A stretch of 64,000 bases of DNA from an uncultured Dokdonia sp. (lineage in GTDB: Bacteria; Bacteroidota; Bacteroidia; Flavobacteriales; Flavobacteriaceae). The stretch lies in contig NZ_CANMDS010000002.1 in the NCBI RefSeq assembly GCF_947496725.1, positions 372,001 through 436,000 of the forward strand, given 5' to 3'. The notes under the pieces were generated by a model, which made no database searches, had not been told where the DNA came from, and worked only from the letters and a program-made list of their open reading frames with translations. Below, in pieces: positions 1-9,501 of the stretch (its first letter is position 1; each line of letters starts with the position of its first letter). Position numbers and translations under genes: made by a program.

Positions 1-428
1 GGTGTTGAGCAAACCTCAACTTTTCCTCCTTCGTGCACACATAGCCAAGCCCATCCTGAACCAAACTGTCCTCCTGCTGCAGATGAGAACTTGTCTTTAA
101 AAGACTCAAAGTTTCCATAAGCGGCATTTATTGCATCTGCTAGTTCACCCGTAGGCTCTCCTCCACCGTCTGGAGACATTACTTCCCAAAAAAGTCTGTG
201 GTTATAAAAACCTCCACCGTTATTACGCACAGCAGTGTTAGACATATCTAGGTTAATAAGTATATTTTCTATAGTCTTACCGTCAAGGTCTGTTCCCTCT
301 ATGGCTTTGTTAAGTTTTGTAGTATATCCAGCGTGGTGTTTTCCGTGGTGGATCTCCATTGTCTTTGCATCAATGTTAGGCTCTAGAGCATCTTTTGCAT
401 ATGGTAATTCTGGTAAGGTAAATGACAT
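1..428 (-). CDS. Fe/Mn superoxide dismutase, partial (3' end outside window)
   Basis: Converts superoxide to oxygen and hydrogen peroxide, probably in the cytoplasm. Reading the minus strand from ATG at 428 gives a protein starting [17 protein letters not shown], the standard SodFM N-terminus. The two N-terminal metal histidines are visible: one in [12 protein letters not shown] and one in [11 protein letters not shown]. The FGSGWAWL block near residue 125 follows. About 142 residues are present; the Asp and His ligands in the DVWEHAYY region lie beyond the left edge. The choice between Fe and Mn cannot be made from this part. A -7 promoter box (TAACTTTG on the minus strand) sits at 469-476. 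Confidence 0.95.
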   Translation of the reverse strand, partial: MSFTLPELPYAKDALEPNIDAKTMEIHHGKHHAGYTTKLNKAIEGTDLDGKTIENILINLDMSNTAVRNNGGGFYNHRLFWEVMSPDGGGEPTGELADAINAAYGNFESFKDKFSSAAGGQFGSGWAWLCVHEGGKVEVCST

Positions 429-468
429 TTCTCTTTCGTTTTTGGTTAAACTTCAATTCTGATTTTAA

Positions 469-476
469 CAAAGTTA
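469..476 (-). promoter_or_regulatory. -7 promoter element of the superoxide dismutase gene
   Basis: TAACTTTG on the minus strand fits the Bacteroidota -7 consensus TAnnTTTG, 40 nt before the sod ATG. No clear TTTG -33 box was found at the expected spacing. Confidence 0.45.
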
Positions 477-523
477 CATAAAGTAAGGTATTCTTTGTGT
501 TATAGAATTCTTATAAATGGGTG

Positions 524-543
524 TACGCTTTCGCGAAAGCGTA
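524..543. repeat. Iterated palindrome copy 1 (20 bp perfect)
   Basis: TACGCTTTCGCGAAAGCGTA, intergenic between divergent sod and addA, followed by ATAATAC. Confidence 0.97.
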
Positions 544-655
544 ATAATACTCAACAAATTAACGCAACTATTTAGAAAATAATGGTCTTACACATATAGA
601 CACTCATTTTAGGGGTATTATATGTGTCTATATTTTTATTAGTTTGATGTTTGAC

Positions 656-681
656 AAGGCCACCTTTTATGGGTGGCTTTT
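656..681 (+). other. Terminator/attenuator-like hairpin just before addA
   Basis: A 9-bp stem (arm 656-664, loop TTTTATG, arm 672-680, one G-T pair) followed by only one more T. It ends 15 nt before the addA ATG. No plus-strand gene upstream needs a terminator here, so an attenuator or leader structure for addA is possible. Confidence 0.4.
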
Positions 682-695
682 GCTATATTAGTGCT

Positions 696-3600
696 ATGAC
701 CGAAAAGAATAGCTTTATTGTTCTCAATGCTTCTGCAGGATCTGGTAAAACATACAGCCTTGTAAAGCAATATATCACTACACTTCTTAAAAGTAATGAC
801 CCTAACAAGTTTAGACATTTACTAGCCATCACTTTTACAAACAAGGCTGTGGCAGAGATGAAAAACAGGGTGCTAGATACTCTTAAAGCTATAGGTGATT
901 ATAATGGTGTTGACAAACCAGATATGCTAGAAGACCTAGCAGTAGCTAGTAATATGCCCGTAAATGTTGTGGTAAAAAAAGCTAAGGAAATCCTCAATAG
1001 GATTCTCCATAATTATGCGGCTTTTGATATTGTTACTATCGATACACTTACACATAGAATTATACGCACCTTTGCAAAAGATCTTAATATCTCTAGCAGT
1101 TTTGAAGTGTCTCTAGATCAAAAAACGCTTAGTGCGCAGGCCGTAGATGCTCTTGTGGCAAAGGTGGGTGTAGATGACACCATTACTAAGGTGCTCGTAG
1201 ATTTTGCTCTTGAAAAGGCAGATGATGATAAAAGCTGGGATATAAGCAGAGATTTACTAGAAATTGCCTCACTACTACATAATGAAAATGACCTTAAGGC
1301 GCTGGACCGACTTAAAAGCAAGTCGCTATCAGACTTTGATGCACTTGCTACATTTCTTAACACTCAAATTAAGTCCCTAGCTAGCAAGCAACAAGAAATG
1401 GGCAAAAACCTTATAGATTTTATACACGGGTTAGGTCTTGATCAAAAAAGTTTTGCCAGCGGCTACTATTATAAATTTATAGTCCAAGTGGCAAGTGGTG
1501 TAAGAGGTCTAAAATATTCTGGTTCTGGTTATAAAGACAATATTGAGGAATATGCGTTCTATACAAAAGGACAAAAAGATGATATAAAATCCATAATAGA
1601 TGCAAACAGGCAGCGCTTTGTAGATGACTTTTTAAAACTAAAATCTCTTGCCGGTAAGCAAAAAAAGTATGAGGCTTTTCGCTCTAAGCTTATACCCCTT
1701 TCTGTTTTACACCTTATTAAAAAGGAGCTCGACCTTATTAAAGAAGAAGAAAATGTATTGCTCATATCAGATTTTAATGCCCTTATCTCAAAATCGCTTA
1801 AAGATCAACCTGCTGCATTTTTATATGAGCGACTAGGTGAGCGTTATACAAACTACTTTATAGACGAGTTTCAAGACACCTCTGTGATGCAGTGGGATAA
1901 CCTTGTCCCACTTATAGATAATACCATAAGTAGTGCTTCTGGTGATGAAGTAAGTAATTCTCTACTACTAGTGGGTGATCCAAAACAAGCAATTTATAGA
2001 TGGCGTGGTGGAGAGGCAGAGCAATTTATAGCTCTCAGTCATCAGATTAATCCTTTTACCACAGAGGCTACTGTGGCTCGCTTAGATACTAACTATAGAA
2101 GTAATGAGTCTATTATTCATTTTAATAATAGCTTTTTTACGCACCTCTCCACTCATTTTGATAATGAGCTTTATGGTGAGATATATAAAGCAGATAACTC
2201 ACAGGGTACAAACAGCAAAAAAAATGGGTACGTATCTCTAGAGTTTATTGATTATGAAAATAATACCGAAGCAGATCTACTCTACCCTGAGCGTATTCTA
2301 GAAATCATAAAGAACGTCACTTCACAAGGCTATTTACACAGTGATATTTGTATACTTACCAGAAGTAATAAGCACGGCACTCATATAGCACAAGTTTTAC
2401 AAGAGGCGGGTACAGAGGTGGTATCTTCAGAGAGTTTACTTATCGAAAATTCTCCTACCGTGCAGTTTATACACAACTTTATCACAATGCTTTCTTTTCC
2501 AAAACAGTTAGAGTATAGACTTGCTGTACTTTACTTTTTGGGAGCACATTATAATATAAAAGACACCCATAATTTTTACAGTACTCATACGGCTAGCACA
2601 TTATCAGAATTTTTAGAGCAACTCAAAGCTTTTGATGTTTTTATACATCTTGATTACTTAAAAAACCTCTCTCTTTATGAGTATATAGAGTATATCATTC
2701 GCTCCTTTTACTTAGCCCCATTATCTGACGCCTATGTTGTGGCATATCTTGACCTAGCATATAATTATGCACAGGGTAATAGTGGCGGCATTCTAGGTTT
2801 TATAGACTACTGGGAAGAAAAAAGAGAGAAAGCAAGCATTGTAGCTCCAGCACAAGATAGCGCTGTACAGATTATGAGTATACATAAATCCAAAGGGCTA
2901 GAATTTCCAGTTGTAATTTATCCTTATGCAGACTCAGACTTATATCGTACTCGTGGTGAGCACCAGTGGTATCCTATGGAAAATGAAGATATAAGTGATT
3001 TTGAGACACTAATGGTTCCGCATAATAATGCACTTAATGATTTTGGAGAGGCGGGTACTACTCTTTTTGAAAAAAGAAATAATGAGCAACAATTCGACAC
3101 CATTAATGTTTTATATGTGGCTCTTACTAGAGCTTCTGAGCGGTTATATGTGTTATCACGCTTTCGCGAAAGCGTAAAAAAAATAGGTTCATACAGCGAC
3201 CTTTTTATCGAATACTTGCAGACACATAATATATGGAATAACGACCAGCGAGTTTACTCCTTTGGGACAGAAACCTCTGCTCATAAAAAAGACCAAGCAA
3301 GCGATTATACACCCTTTGTACCCACCATACGGTCTACAGCCAAAGAAGAGTTAGGTATACAGGTAATTACTCAGGCTAGTTTTTTATGGGATGAGAAAAA
3401 GCAAAATGCAATTACTTACGGTAATCTCATACACGAGTTAATGGCTGCTGTTACAGACCACAATACAATTACAGCCGTAGTAGACGATGCTGTGCGCCAC
3501 GGTATCATACCTCAAGAAAGCCGAAAGGTTATGACGGGCATAATGAATCAGGTTGTCTCACATCCAGACCTAAAGGTATGTTTTGAAGAAGAAAACACGG

Positions 3601-3833
3601 TTTATAATGAGCGTATGATACTGGCTAGCGATGGTCGTTTTCATATACCTGATCGTGTTGTAGTTACTCCAGACGGAAGCACTATAATTATAGACTATAA
3701 AACGGGTGTCCATAACGACTCTTATGCAAAACAACTTGCAACCTACGCCGGGTTATATCAAGAGATGGGTTATAAAGTAACTCACAAACTGCTTGTTTAT
3801 ATAGACAGCACGATAGAAGTAGTCGCGGTTTAA
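696..3833 (+). CDS. addA: AddA/RecB-like helicase-nuclease (UvrD superfamily 1A helicase with C-terminal nuclease)
   Basis: Predicted helicase-nuclease subunit that processes double-strand breaks for RecA-dependent repair. The start at ATG 696 places Walker A (NASAGSGKT) at residues 11-19; an in-frame TTG at 651 would overlap the upstream hairpin. Further SF1 motifs follow in order: DEFQDTS (Walker B), GDPKQAIYRWRGG, TNYRSN, MSIHKSKGLEFP and VALTRASERL. Near the C-terminus GNLIHELM and IPDRV...IIIDYKTG form a PD-(D/E)XK nuclease core. About 1045 residues, usual for flavobacterial AddA-like proteins. Its probable partner addB lies 2.8 kb downstream, separated by kbl and ompA. A palindrome copy (3158-3175) lies just after the ALTRASERL motif, encoding RFRES. 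Confidence 0.9.
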   Translation: MTEKNSFIVLNASAGSGKTYSLVKQYITTLLKSNDPNKFRHLLAITFTNKAVAEMKNRVLDTLKAIGDYNGVDKPDMLEDLAVASNMPVNVVVKKAKEILNRILHNYAAFDIVTIDTLTHRIIRTFAKDLNISSSFEVSLDQKTLSAQAVDALVAKVGVDDTITKVLVDFALEKADDDKSWDISRDLLEIASLLHNENDLKALDRLKSKSLSDFDALATFLNTQIKSLASKQQEMGKNLIDFIHGLGLDQKSFASGYYYKFIVQVASGVRGLKYSGSGYKDNIEEYAFYTKGQKDDIKSIIDANRQRFVDDFLKLKSLAGKQKKYEAFRSKLIPLSVLHLIKKELDLIKEEENVLLISDFNALISKSLKDQPAAFLYERLGERYTNYFIDEFQDTSVMQWDNLVPLIDNTISSASGDEVSNSLLLVGDPKQAIYRWRGGEAEQFIALSHQINPFTTEATVARLDTNYRSNESIIHFNNSFFTHLSTHFDNELYGEIYKADNSQGTNSKKNGYVSLEFIDYENNTEADLLYPERILEIIKNVTSQGYLHSDICILTRSNKHGTHIAQVLQEAGTEVVSSESLLIENSPTVQFIHNFITMLSFPKQLEYRLAVLYFLGAHYNIKDTHNFYSTHTASTLSEFLEQLKAFDVFIHLDYLKNLSLYEYIEYIIRSFYLAPLSDAYVVAYLDLAYNYAQGNSGGILGFIDYWEEKREKASIVAPAQDSAVQIMSIHKSKGLEFPVVIYPYADSDLYRTRGEHQWYPMENEDISDFETLMVPHNNALNDFGEAGTTLFEKRNNEQQFDTINVLYVALTRASERLYVLSRFRESVKKIGSYSDLFIEYLQTHNIWNNDQRVYSFGTETSAHKKDQASDYTPFVPTIRSTAKEELGIQVITQASFLWDEKKQNAITYGNLIHELMAAVTDHNTITAVVDDAVRHGIIPQESRKVMTGIMNQVVSHPDLKVCFEEENTVYNERMILASDGRFHIPDRVVVTPDGSTIIIDYKTGVHNDSYAKQLATYAGLYQEMGYKVTHKLLVYIDSTIEVVAV
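3158..3175. repeat. Iterated palindrome copy 2 (18 bp perfect, inside addA)
   Basis: ACGCTTTCGCGAAAGCGT, read as cgc-ttt-cgc-gaa-agc (RFRES) in addA; followed on the right by an A run. Confidence 0.97.
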
Positions 3834-3841
3834 TACCTTTG
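3834..3841 (+). promoter_or_regulatory. -7 promoter element of kbl
   Basis: TACCTTTG matches TAnnTTTG, begins at the addA stop codon, and ends 16 nt before the kbl ATG. It suggests that kbl has its own promoter. Confidence 0.5.
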
Positions 3842-3857
3842 TAAAAAACAAACACAT

Positions 3858-5051
3858 ATGTACGGTAGTATACAACAACATTTACAAAAAGAACTTGCAG
3901 AAATTAAAGATGCAGGGCTATATAAAAAAGAGCGCATTATCACATCTCCGCAAGATGCGGTAATCACAATTTCTACAGGAGAAGAGGTAATAAACTTTTG
4001 TGCAAATAACTATCTAGGGCTATCATCACATCCAGAAGTAATACAAGCTGCAAAGGATACAATGGATACTCACGGTTTTGGGATGAGTTCTGTACGTTTT
4101 ATTTGTGGTACACAAGACATACATAAAGAATTAGAGCAGCGTATTGCAAAATTTTATGGCACAGAAGACACTATATTATATGCTGCCGCATTTGATGCAA
4201 ATGGTGGTGTTTTTGAGCCGCTACTAGGTAAGGAAGATGCTATCATATCAGACTCGCTTAATCACGCTTCTATTATAGATGGTGTACGTCTTTGTAAAGC
4301 TGCTAGATATCGCTATGCAAATAACGATATGGCAGATCTAGAAGAACAGCTCAAAAAAGCAAATGCGGATGGCGCTCGTCACAAAATAATTGTAACAGAC
4401 GGTGTATTCTCAATGGATGGTCTTGTTGCTCCCCTAGATGAGATCTGTGATCTAGCAGATAAGTACGATGCCCTTGTAATGATAGATGAATGTCACGCTA
4501 CAGGTTTTATAGGTGAGCGCGGTATAGGCACACTAGAAGAAAAAGGTGTGCTAGGTCGTATAGATATAATAACTGGCACTTTAGGTAAAGCACTAGGTGG
4601 AGCTATGGGTGGATACACAACTGCAAAAAAAGAGGTGATAGAAATACTACGCCAGCGCAGTCGTCCATATTTGTTTTCAAATTCACTAGCCCCTGCCATT
4701 GTGGGTGCATCAATAAAAGTCTTAGATTTATTAGAAAAAGACACTTCTTTACGAGATAAGCTAGCAGAAAATACAGCATATTTCAAAAAAGGGATGAAAA
4801 AAGCAGGTTTTGATATTATAGATGGAGACTCAGCAATTGTTCCTGTAATGCTATATGATGCAAAGCTCTCTCAAGATATGGCAGATGCACTTTTGGAAGA
4901 AGGAATTTATGTTATAGGATTCTTCTTTCCCGTGGTACCAAAGGGAAAAGCCCGTATTCGCGTACAATTAAGTGCTGCACATTCTGTAGCACATCTTGAT
5001 GCCGCCATTGCAGCTTTTACAAAAGTTGGTAAAGATTTAAAGGTGATTTAG
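3858..5051 (+). CDS. kbl: Glycine C-acetyltransferase (2-amino-3-ketobutyrate CoA ligase)
   Basis: PLP-dependent alpha-oxoamine synthase that splits 2-amino-3-oxobutyrate with CoA into glycine and acetyl-CoA, the second step of threonine degradation, in the cytoplasm. 397 residues, the normal family length. Visible family blocks: [14 protein letters not shown] near residue 45, [14 protein letters not shown], the [13 protein letters not shown] segment holding the PLP-contacting Asp and His, and [14 protein letters not shown] holding the Schiff-base Lys (residue about 243). The C-terminal [10 protein letters not shown] block is also typical. Starts 24 nt after addA. AddA-kbl spacing suggests co-location more than co-function. 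Confidence 0.95.
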   Translation: MYGSIQQHLQKELAEIKDAGLYKKERIITSPQDAVITISTGEEVINFCANNYLGLSSHPEVIQAAKDTMDTHGFGMSSVRFICGTQDIHKELEQRIAKFYGTEDTILYAAAFDANGGVFEPLLGKEDAIISDSLNHASIIDGVRLCKAARYRYANNDMADLEEQLKKANADGARHKIIVTDGVFSMDGLVAPLDEICDLADKYDALVMIDECHATGFIGERGIGTLEEKGVLGRIDIITGTLGKALGGAMGGYTTAKKEVIEILRQRSRPYLFSNSLAPAIVGASIKVLDLLEKDTSLRDKLAENTAYFKKGMKKAGFDIIDGDSAIVPVMLYDAKLSQDMADALLEEGIYVIGFFFPVVPKGKARIRVQLSAAHSVAHLDAAIAAFTKVGKDLKVI

Positions 5052-5106
5052 ACCCTGCTTACCCCCTGTCTATAAGGGCGGTTTGTAAAAATTTAGTACT
5101 TTTAGC

Positions 5107-5137
5107 TTTGTTGATTAATTTTAACAACTTACTTTTG
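5107..5137 (+). promoter_or_regulatory. Complete Bacteroidota promoter of ompA
   Basis: TTTG at 5107-5110, a 19-nt spacer and TACTTTTG at 5130-5137: an exact fit to the Bacteroidota TTTG-N19-TAnnTTTG promoter. The 5' UTR would be about 25-30 nt. It is the best promoter match seen in the window, as expected for an abundant outer membrane protein. Confidence 0.75.
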
Positions 5138-5171
5138 TCGGTAATTAACACTTAAAATTTAAGACTAAACA

Positions 5172-6581
5172 ATGAAACATCTTAGCAGATTTTTAGTTGC
5201 AGCACTTATGATTCTTGCTTTAGGATCAGTGAATGCACAAGACGCAAACAATCCTTGGGCTATCTCAGTCGGAGTAAACGCAATTGACACGTACCCAGTA
5301 GGTGACGCACTAGACGTATCTCCAGGAGCTGGTGAATTAAGAGGGAATCTTTTTGAAGAATTCTTTAATGTTGAAGATCACTGGAGCATTGTTCCTTCAG
5401 TTTCTTATGTAAACGTTTCTCGTTATTTAGGAGATGGTTTCACATTTGGAGTATCTGGTTCTTTAAACAGAATTGATAAATTAGGTGATGAAAGACCAAG
5501 AAACGAATTACAATACTACGGAGCTGATGGAGATTTCTCTTATAGCTTAAGAGATCTTATCAATGGTGAAGGTGGATGGTTTGATCCTTCTCTTTCTGTT
5601 GGTGCTGGTTATACGTGGGTTGAGAGTTCACTAGACGGTGAGTTAGGTGGTTTTGGAACTGCAAATGCTGCTGCTGGAGTTAAAATCTGGTTAGGAGAAA
5701 ACTTCAATGTTGGTGTACAATCTAAGTATAAGCACGCTTTTGAAGATGACGGAATCAAGCACTTTCAACACGTTGCTGCTGTAGGTATTGTTTTCGGAGG
5801 AAAAGATACAGATGGTGATGGTATATATGACAAAAATGACGCTTGTCCAGAAGTTGCAGGTCTTCCTGAATTTGACGGATGTCCAGATTCTGACGGTGAC
5901 GGTATCCAAGATTCTAAAGATGCTTGTCCTACTGTTGCTGGTTTAGCAGAGTTTGATGGTTGTCCAGATACAGACGGTGATGGTATCCCTGATCCTAAGG
6001 ATGCTTGTCCTACTGTTGCTGGTATCGCTGCCTTAGGTGGTTGTCCAGATGCAGATGGTGATGGTATCAAAGATGCTGATGATACTTGTCCAAACGAGGC
6101 AGGACCACGTGCTAACAACGGATGTCCTTACCAAGATAAAGATGGTGACGGTGTTTTAGATAAAGATGATGAGTGTCCAGACGTTGCAGGTACTGTAGCA
6201 AACAATGGATGTCCAGAAGTATCTGTTGAGGTACTTAATGACCTTAACGTACAGTTCAAAAACGTACTTTTTGATTACAACAAAGCTTCTTTACGTTCAG
6301 AGTCTTACTCTACGCTAGATAATGTTGCATCTATAATGATGGAATACCCAAAAACTCGTTTCCTTATTGAAGGTCACACAGATGATAGAGGTCGTGATTC
6401 TTACAACCTAAACCTTTCTGATCAGAGAGCTGCTTCAGTAAGAAGCTACTTAACAGGAAAAGGAATCCCAGCTGCTCGTTTAGAGTCTAAAGGATTTGGT
6501 GAAGCTAGACCAGTTGCTTCAAATAAAACTGCTGCAGGACGTCAAGAAAACAGACGTGTTGAGCTTTCTATTCTTAAGTAA
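5172..6581 (+). CDS. OmpA-family outer membrane protein with thrombospondin type 3 repeats
   Basis: Peptidoglycan-linked outer membrane protein. Signal peptide MKHLSRFLVAALMILALGSVNAQ cleaves before DANNP. Residues about 24-215 form a beta-barrel-like domain. Residues about 215-350 carry five calcium-binding TSP3-type repeats built on DTDGDGI...DACP...GCPD. Residues about 355-469 are an OmpA C-terminal domain with VLFDYNKASL, the peptidoglycan-binding IEGHTDDRG and NLSDQRAASV. 469 residues. It has a full promoter upstream and a strong terminator directly downstream, so it is probably transcribed alone at high level. Codon use looks smoother (fewer rare-looking codons) than neighbours, consistent with high expression; that is an impression, not a measurement. 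Confidence 0.93.
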   Translation: MKHLSRFLVAALMILALGSVNAQDANNPWAISVGVNAIDTYPVGDALDVSPGAGELRGNLFEEFFNVEDHWSIVPSVSYVNVSRYLGDGFTFGVSGSLNRIDKLGDERPRNELQYYGADGDFSYSLRDLINGEGGWFDPSLSVGAGYTWVESSLDGELGGFGTANAAAGVKIWLGENFNVGVQSKYKHAFEDDGIKHFQHVAAVGIVFGGKDTDGDGIYDKNDACPEVAGLPEFDGCPDSDGDGIQDSKDACPTVAGLAEFDGCPDTDGDGIPDPKDACPTVAGIAALGGCPDADGDGIKDADDTCPNEAGPRANNGCPYQDKDGDGVLDKDDECPDVAGTVANNGCPEVSVEVLNDLNVQFKNVLFDYNKASLRSESYSTLDNVASIMMEYPKTRFLIEGHTDDRGRDSYNLNLSDQRAASVRSYLTGKGIPAARLESKGFGEARPVASNKTAAGRQENRRVELSILK

Positions 6582-6604
6582 TAGAAAAAAGATTTTATAA
6601 TCTT

Positions 6605-6634
6605 AAAAACGCCTCGCAATTGCGAGGCGTTTTT
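6605..6634. terminator. Intrinsic terminator after ompA
   Basis: A perfect inverted repeat AAAAACGCCTCGCAA / TTGCGAGGCGTTTTT with A and T tails, so it could act on both strands. It ends 11 nt before the addB ATG. Confidence 0.9.
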
Positions 6635-6645
6635 TATTTTAGACT

Positions 6646-9336
6646 ATGCAAAGTTTTATAGACGTAGTACTAAATAAAGAACAGAACATTGAGGGTGCTA
6701 ACCTTATATTTATTGTTCCCAGTAGAAGAGCAGGTAATACACTTAGAAAGAAGGTTGCTGTACGTGCAAGTAAGACTTCATTTGCACCACAAATATTTTC
6801 TATAGAAGAATTTATATCCCATATTACTGGATTAAAGTCTGCGAGCAATGTAGATCTAATTTTTAATCTTTACGAAAGCTATACAGAAGTTGTAGAAAAA
6901 GAGAAATTAGTTCCTTTTCAAACTTTCTGTGGATGGGCGCAATCCATACTTAGTGATTTTAATGAAGTAGATAGATTTTTACTCGATCAAAAAGAAGTCT
7001 TTAATCATCTCAAAGATGTAAAAGAGTTATCAGAACACTGGTCTTCTTCTACAAATGAGATTGTTGTAAATTATATAGACTTCTGGAACAACTTGCTTAA
7101 GATTTATACAGTTTTTTGCGAGAAATCTCTGCGTACAGATGCTGTACATCAAGGTTATATTTATAGACAAGCTGTAGAAGTTATAGAACACTACATATCC
7201 TCATCTTTAGAAATACGTCACGTCTTTCTGGGTTTTAACGCTCTCAACACCGCAGAGCAACAAATTATACAAGCTATACTAGCCTCTGGAAATTCTGAGA
7301 TATATTGGGATACAGAAAAGTCATTTGTCAAAAACCCATATCACGAGACTAACCTCTTTATAAAAAAGTATAAGAAAGACTGGGCATATTATAGTACTAA
7401 AGACTTTTCTTGGAGTTTTGATAACTACAGCATACCAAAAGTAATTAATACATACGCTTGCTCTCAAGATATACTACAGGCTAAGACACTTGGGTCTATA
7501 TTAGAAAGTATACCTCAAAAAAGCTTGTCGAGTACTGCAATAGTTCTAGGTGATGAGGCCCTATTGTTACCAGTTCTTAATGCGTTGCCCACCCATATAC
7601 ATAAGGTGAACATTACAATGGGAATTCCGATAGGTAAAACACCCACGGCTTCATTCTTTGATCAATTACTTTCATTAAAGAAAAACCCACAAAAAAGCGG
7701 CTATTATTTTAAGGAGGTTTTAAAGATACTACGTAACCCTATAACACAATCACTGCTAGGTGATACGGCAACAGTACTTCAAGAAGAAATTATCACAAAA
7801 AATCTCATATATGTTTCACTAGAAGATATTCTTACTAAAGTGAAACCAACTGACCTACAGATCACAAAAACGCTCTTCTTAGATTGGGACAATCAGCCCA
7901 AAAGTGCAGTTACAAATTGCCTTAATATCATACAAGAATTAAGAACTAGTTATGATGAAAGCAAAGACGCACTGCAAGTAGAGTACTTGTATGGGTTTTA
8001 CGTAGCATTTAATAAGTTAAAAACGCTTATGGATGATAGAGACCATATAACAGATGTTGCTACATTTATTCTCTTCTATCGTGATATTATATCTTCAGAA
8101 ACGATAGACCTTAAAGGTGATCCAGATGAGGGGTTACAGATAATGGGGGTGCTAGAATCTCGTGTGCTAGACTATGAGCACGTAATACTCACCTCGGTTA
8201 ATGAGGGGATACTTCCTTCTGGAAAGAGTCAAAACTCTTACATACCCTATGATTTAAAAAAGTTATATGACCTGCCTACCTATTCAGAAAAAGATGCTGT
8301 ATATGCCTATCACTTCTATCATTTATTACATAGGGCGCGCACTGCAGATTTACTATATACCACTCACAGCACAGGGCTGGGTAGTAGTGAGCAAAGTAGA
8401 TTTATAAGACAGATAGAAGAAGAAGGAATACATACCATACATAAATATACAGTTACTCCCGCTTCACAACCCGCCACAATAACTGCACAAAAAATAGAAA
8501 AAACGCCAGAGGTAATCACAAAATTATCTCGCCTTTTTAAGAAAGGTATATCTCCCTCTGCACTCACCACCTACTTACGTAATCCAGTAGTATTTTATGA
8601 ACGATACATCCTGGGCATAGATAATAGTGATGAGGTAGAAGAAACTGTAGCGGCAAATACAATGGGAACCATTGTACATAATACGCTAGAGGAGCTTTAT
8701 AAACCGCACATAGGTATTGTGCTTACAGAAGATATTTTGAAAAATCTCATAAAAGGTATCGAACCAGAGGTGCGTAATCAATTTAAACTAGAGTATGGCC
8801 TCACTCATATACAAGAAGGTAAAAATAAGATCATCTACGCGGTGATATGTCGCTACGTTCACAATTACCTAAAAAGAGAGATATCCCTGCTTAAAAAGGG
8901 TGATGTGGTCATAATACAGGCGGTAGAAGATGATTTGCGAGACATACCCCTCACAGACACTGTTTCCCTAAGAGGTAAAGTAGATCTTGTAGAGCAACGC
9001 AATGGAAATCTCAACATAGTAGATTATAAAACTGGTAAAGTAGCACAGACAGATCTCAACCTAAAATCATATGAAGACTTACTCCTCCCAGAAGGTAAGT
9101 TTGAGAAAGCCTTTCAAGTCCTTATGTATGCTTATATGCTCAATAAGAAAAAGCCCCTAAGCTTCCCTGTAAGTGCTGGGATTATTTCGTTTAAAAATCT
9201 ACAATCAGGTTTCTTAGCTTTCAAATACAATAAAAATCAAGAGATCACAGCAGAAACACTTTTGGAGTTTGAGGCCGTTTTAAAAAGATTGGTAAAAGAA
9301 ATATTAGACCCTTCTATTCCCTTTACAGAAAGGTAG
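6646..9336 (+). CDS. addB: AddB-like nuclease/inactivated-helicase subunit
   Basis: Predicted partner of the addA product in double-strand-break resection. 896 residues. The N-terminus LIFIVPSRRAGNTLRKK resembles the AddB/RecC helicase-like fold with a degenerate nucleotide site. The C-terminal third has a PD-(D/E)XK nuclease: SPSALTTYLRNPVVFYERYILG near residue 640, MGTIVHNTLEELY with the nuclease His, then LRGKVDLVEQ and IVDYKTGK near residue 785. AddB proteins often bind an iron-sulfur cluster; the four-Cys pattern is not evident here. ATG is only 11 nt after the ompA terminator, leaving no room for its own promoter, so expression probably depends on read-through. Confidence 0.85.
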   Translation: MQSFIDVVLNKEQNIEGANLIFIVPSRRAGNTLRKKVAVRASKTSFAPQIFSIEEFISHITGLKSASNVDLIFNLYESYTEVVEKEKLVPFQTFCGWAQSILSDFNEVDRFLLDQKEVFNHLKDVKELSEHWSSSTNEIVVNYIDFWNNLLKIYTVFCEKSLRTDAVHQGYIYRQAVEVIEHYISSSLEIRHVFLGFNALNTAEQQIIQAILASGNSEIYWDTEKSFVKNPYHETNLFIKKYKKDWAYYSTKDFSWSFDNYSIPKVINTYACSQDILQAKTLGSILESIPQKSLSSTAIVLGDEALLLPVLNALPTHIHKVNITMGIPIGKTPTASFFDQLLSLKKNPQKSGYYFKEVLKILRNPITQSLLGDTATVLQEEIITKNLIYVSLEDILTKVKPTDLQITKTLFLDWDNQPKSAVTNCLNIIQELRTSYDESKDALQVEYLYGFYVAFNKLKTLMDDRDHITDVATFILFYRDIISSETIDLKGDPDEGLQIMGVLESRVLDYEHVILTSVNEGILPSGKSQNSYIPYDLKKLYDLPTYSEKDAVYAYHFYHLLHRARTADLLYTTHSTGLGSSEQSRFIRQIEEEGIHTIHKYTVTPASQPATITAQKIEKTPEVITKLSRLFKKGISPSALTTYLRNPVVFYERYILGIDNSDEVEETVAANTMGTIVHNTLEELYKPHIGIVLTEDILKNLIKGIEPEVRNQFKLEYGLTHIQEGKNKIIYAVICRYVHNYLKREISLLKKGDVVIIQAVEDDLRDIPLTDTVSLRGKVDLVEQRNGNLNIVDYKTGKVAQTDLNLKSYEDLLLPEGKFEKAFQVLMYAYMLNKKKPLSFPVSAGIISFKNLQSGFLAFKYNKNQEITAETLLEFEAVLKRLVKEILDPSIPFTER

Positions 9337-9338
9337 TT

Positions 9339-9358
9339 TACGCTTTCGCGAAAGCGTA
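9339..9358. repeat. Iterated palindrome copy 3 (20 bp perfect)
   Basis: TACGCTTTCGCGAAAGCGTA directly after the addB stop codon, followed by CTAAAAAC, the same right flank as the copy at 12261. Confidence 0.97.
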
Positions 9359-9370
9359 CTAAAAACATAT

Positions 9371-9403
9371 AAAAACCCATCAATAGGAATTGATGGGTTT
9401 TTT
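9371..9403. terminator. Bidirectional terminator between addB and tRNA-Ala
   Basis: AAAAACCCATCAA, loop TAGGAA, TTGATGGGTTTTTT. Serves addB on plus and the tRNA on minus. Confidence 0.88.
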
Positions 9404-9417
9404 ATATGTTCTAAGGG

Positions 9418-9491
9418 TGGAGAATACCAGATTCGAACTGGTGGCCTTTTGACTGCCAGTCAAACGCTCTAGCCAACTGAGCTAATCCCCC
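9418..9491 (-). tRNA. tRNA-Ala (anticodon GGC)
   Basis: Minus strand, 74 nt, full cloverleaf. Acceptor GGGGGAT/ATTCTCC includes the G3-U70 wobble pair that identifies alanine tRNAs. D arm GCTCAGTTGGCTAGAGC; anticodon stem TTTGA/TCAAA with loop CTGGCAG, anticodon GGC; T arm with TTCGAAT loop. Discriminator A. The CCA tail is not encoded. Confidence 0.95.
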
Positions 9492-9501
9492 AAATTAAAA
9501 T

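Noticed and set aside
5800-6220. DNA tandem repeat in ompA
   Set aside because: It is explained by TSP type 3 protein repeats; codons vary between units.
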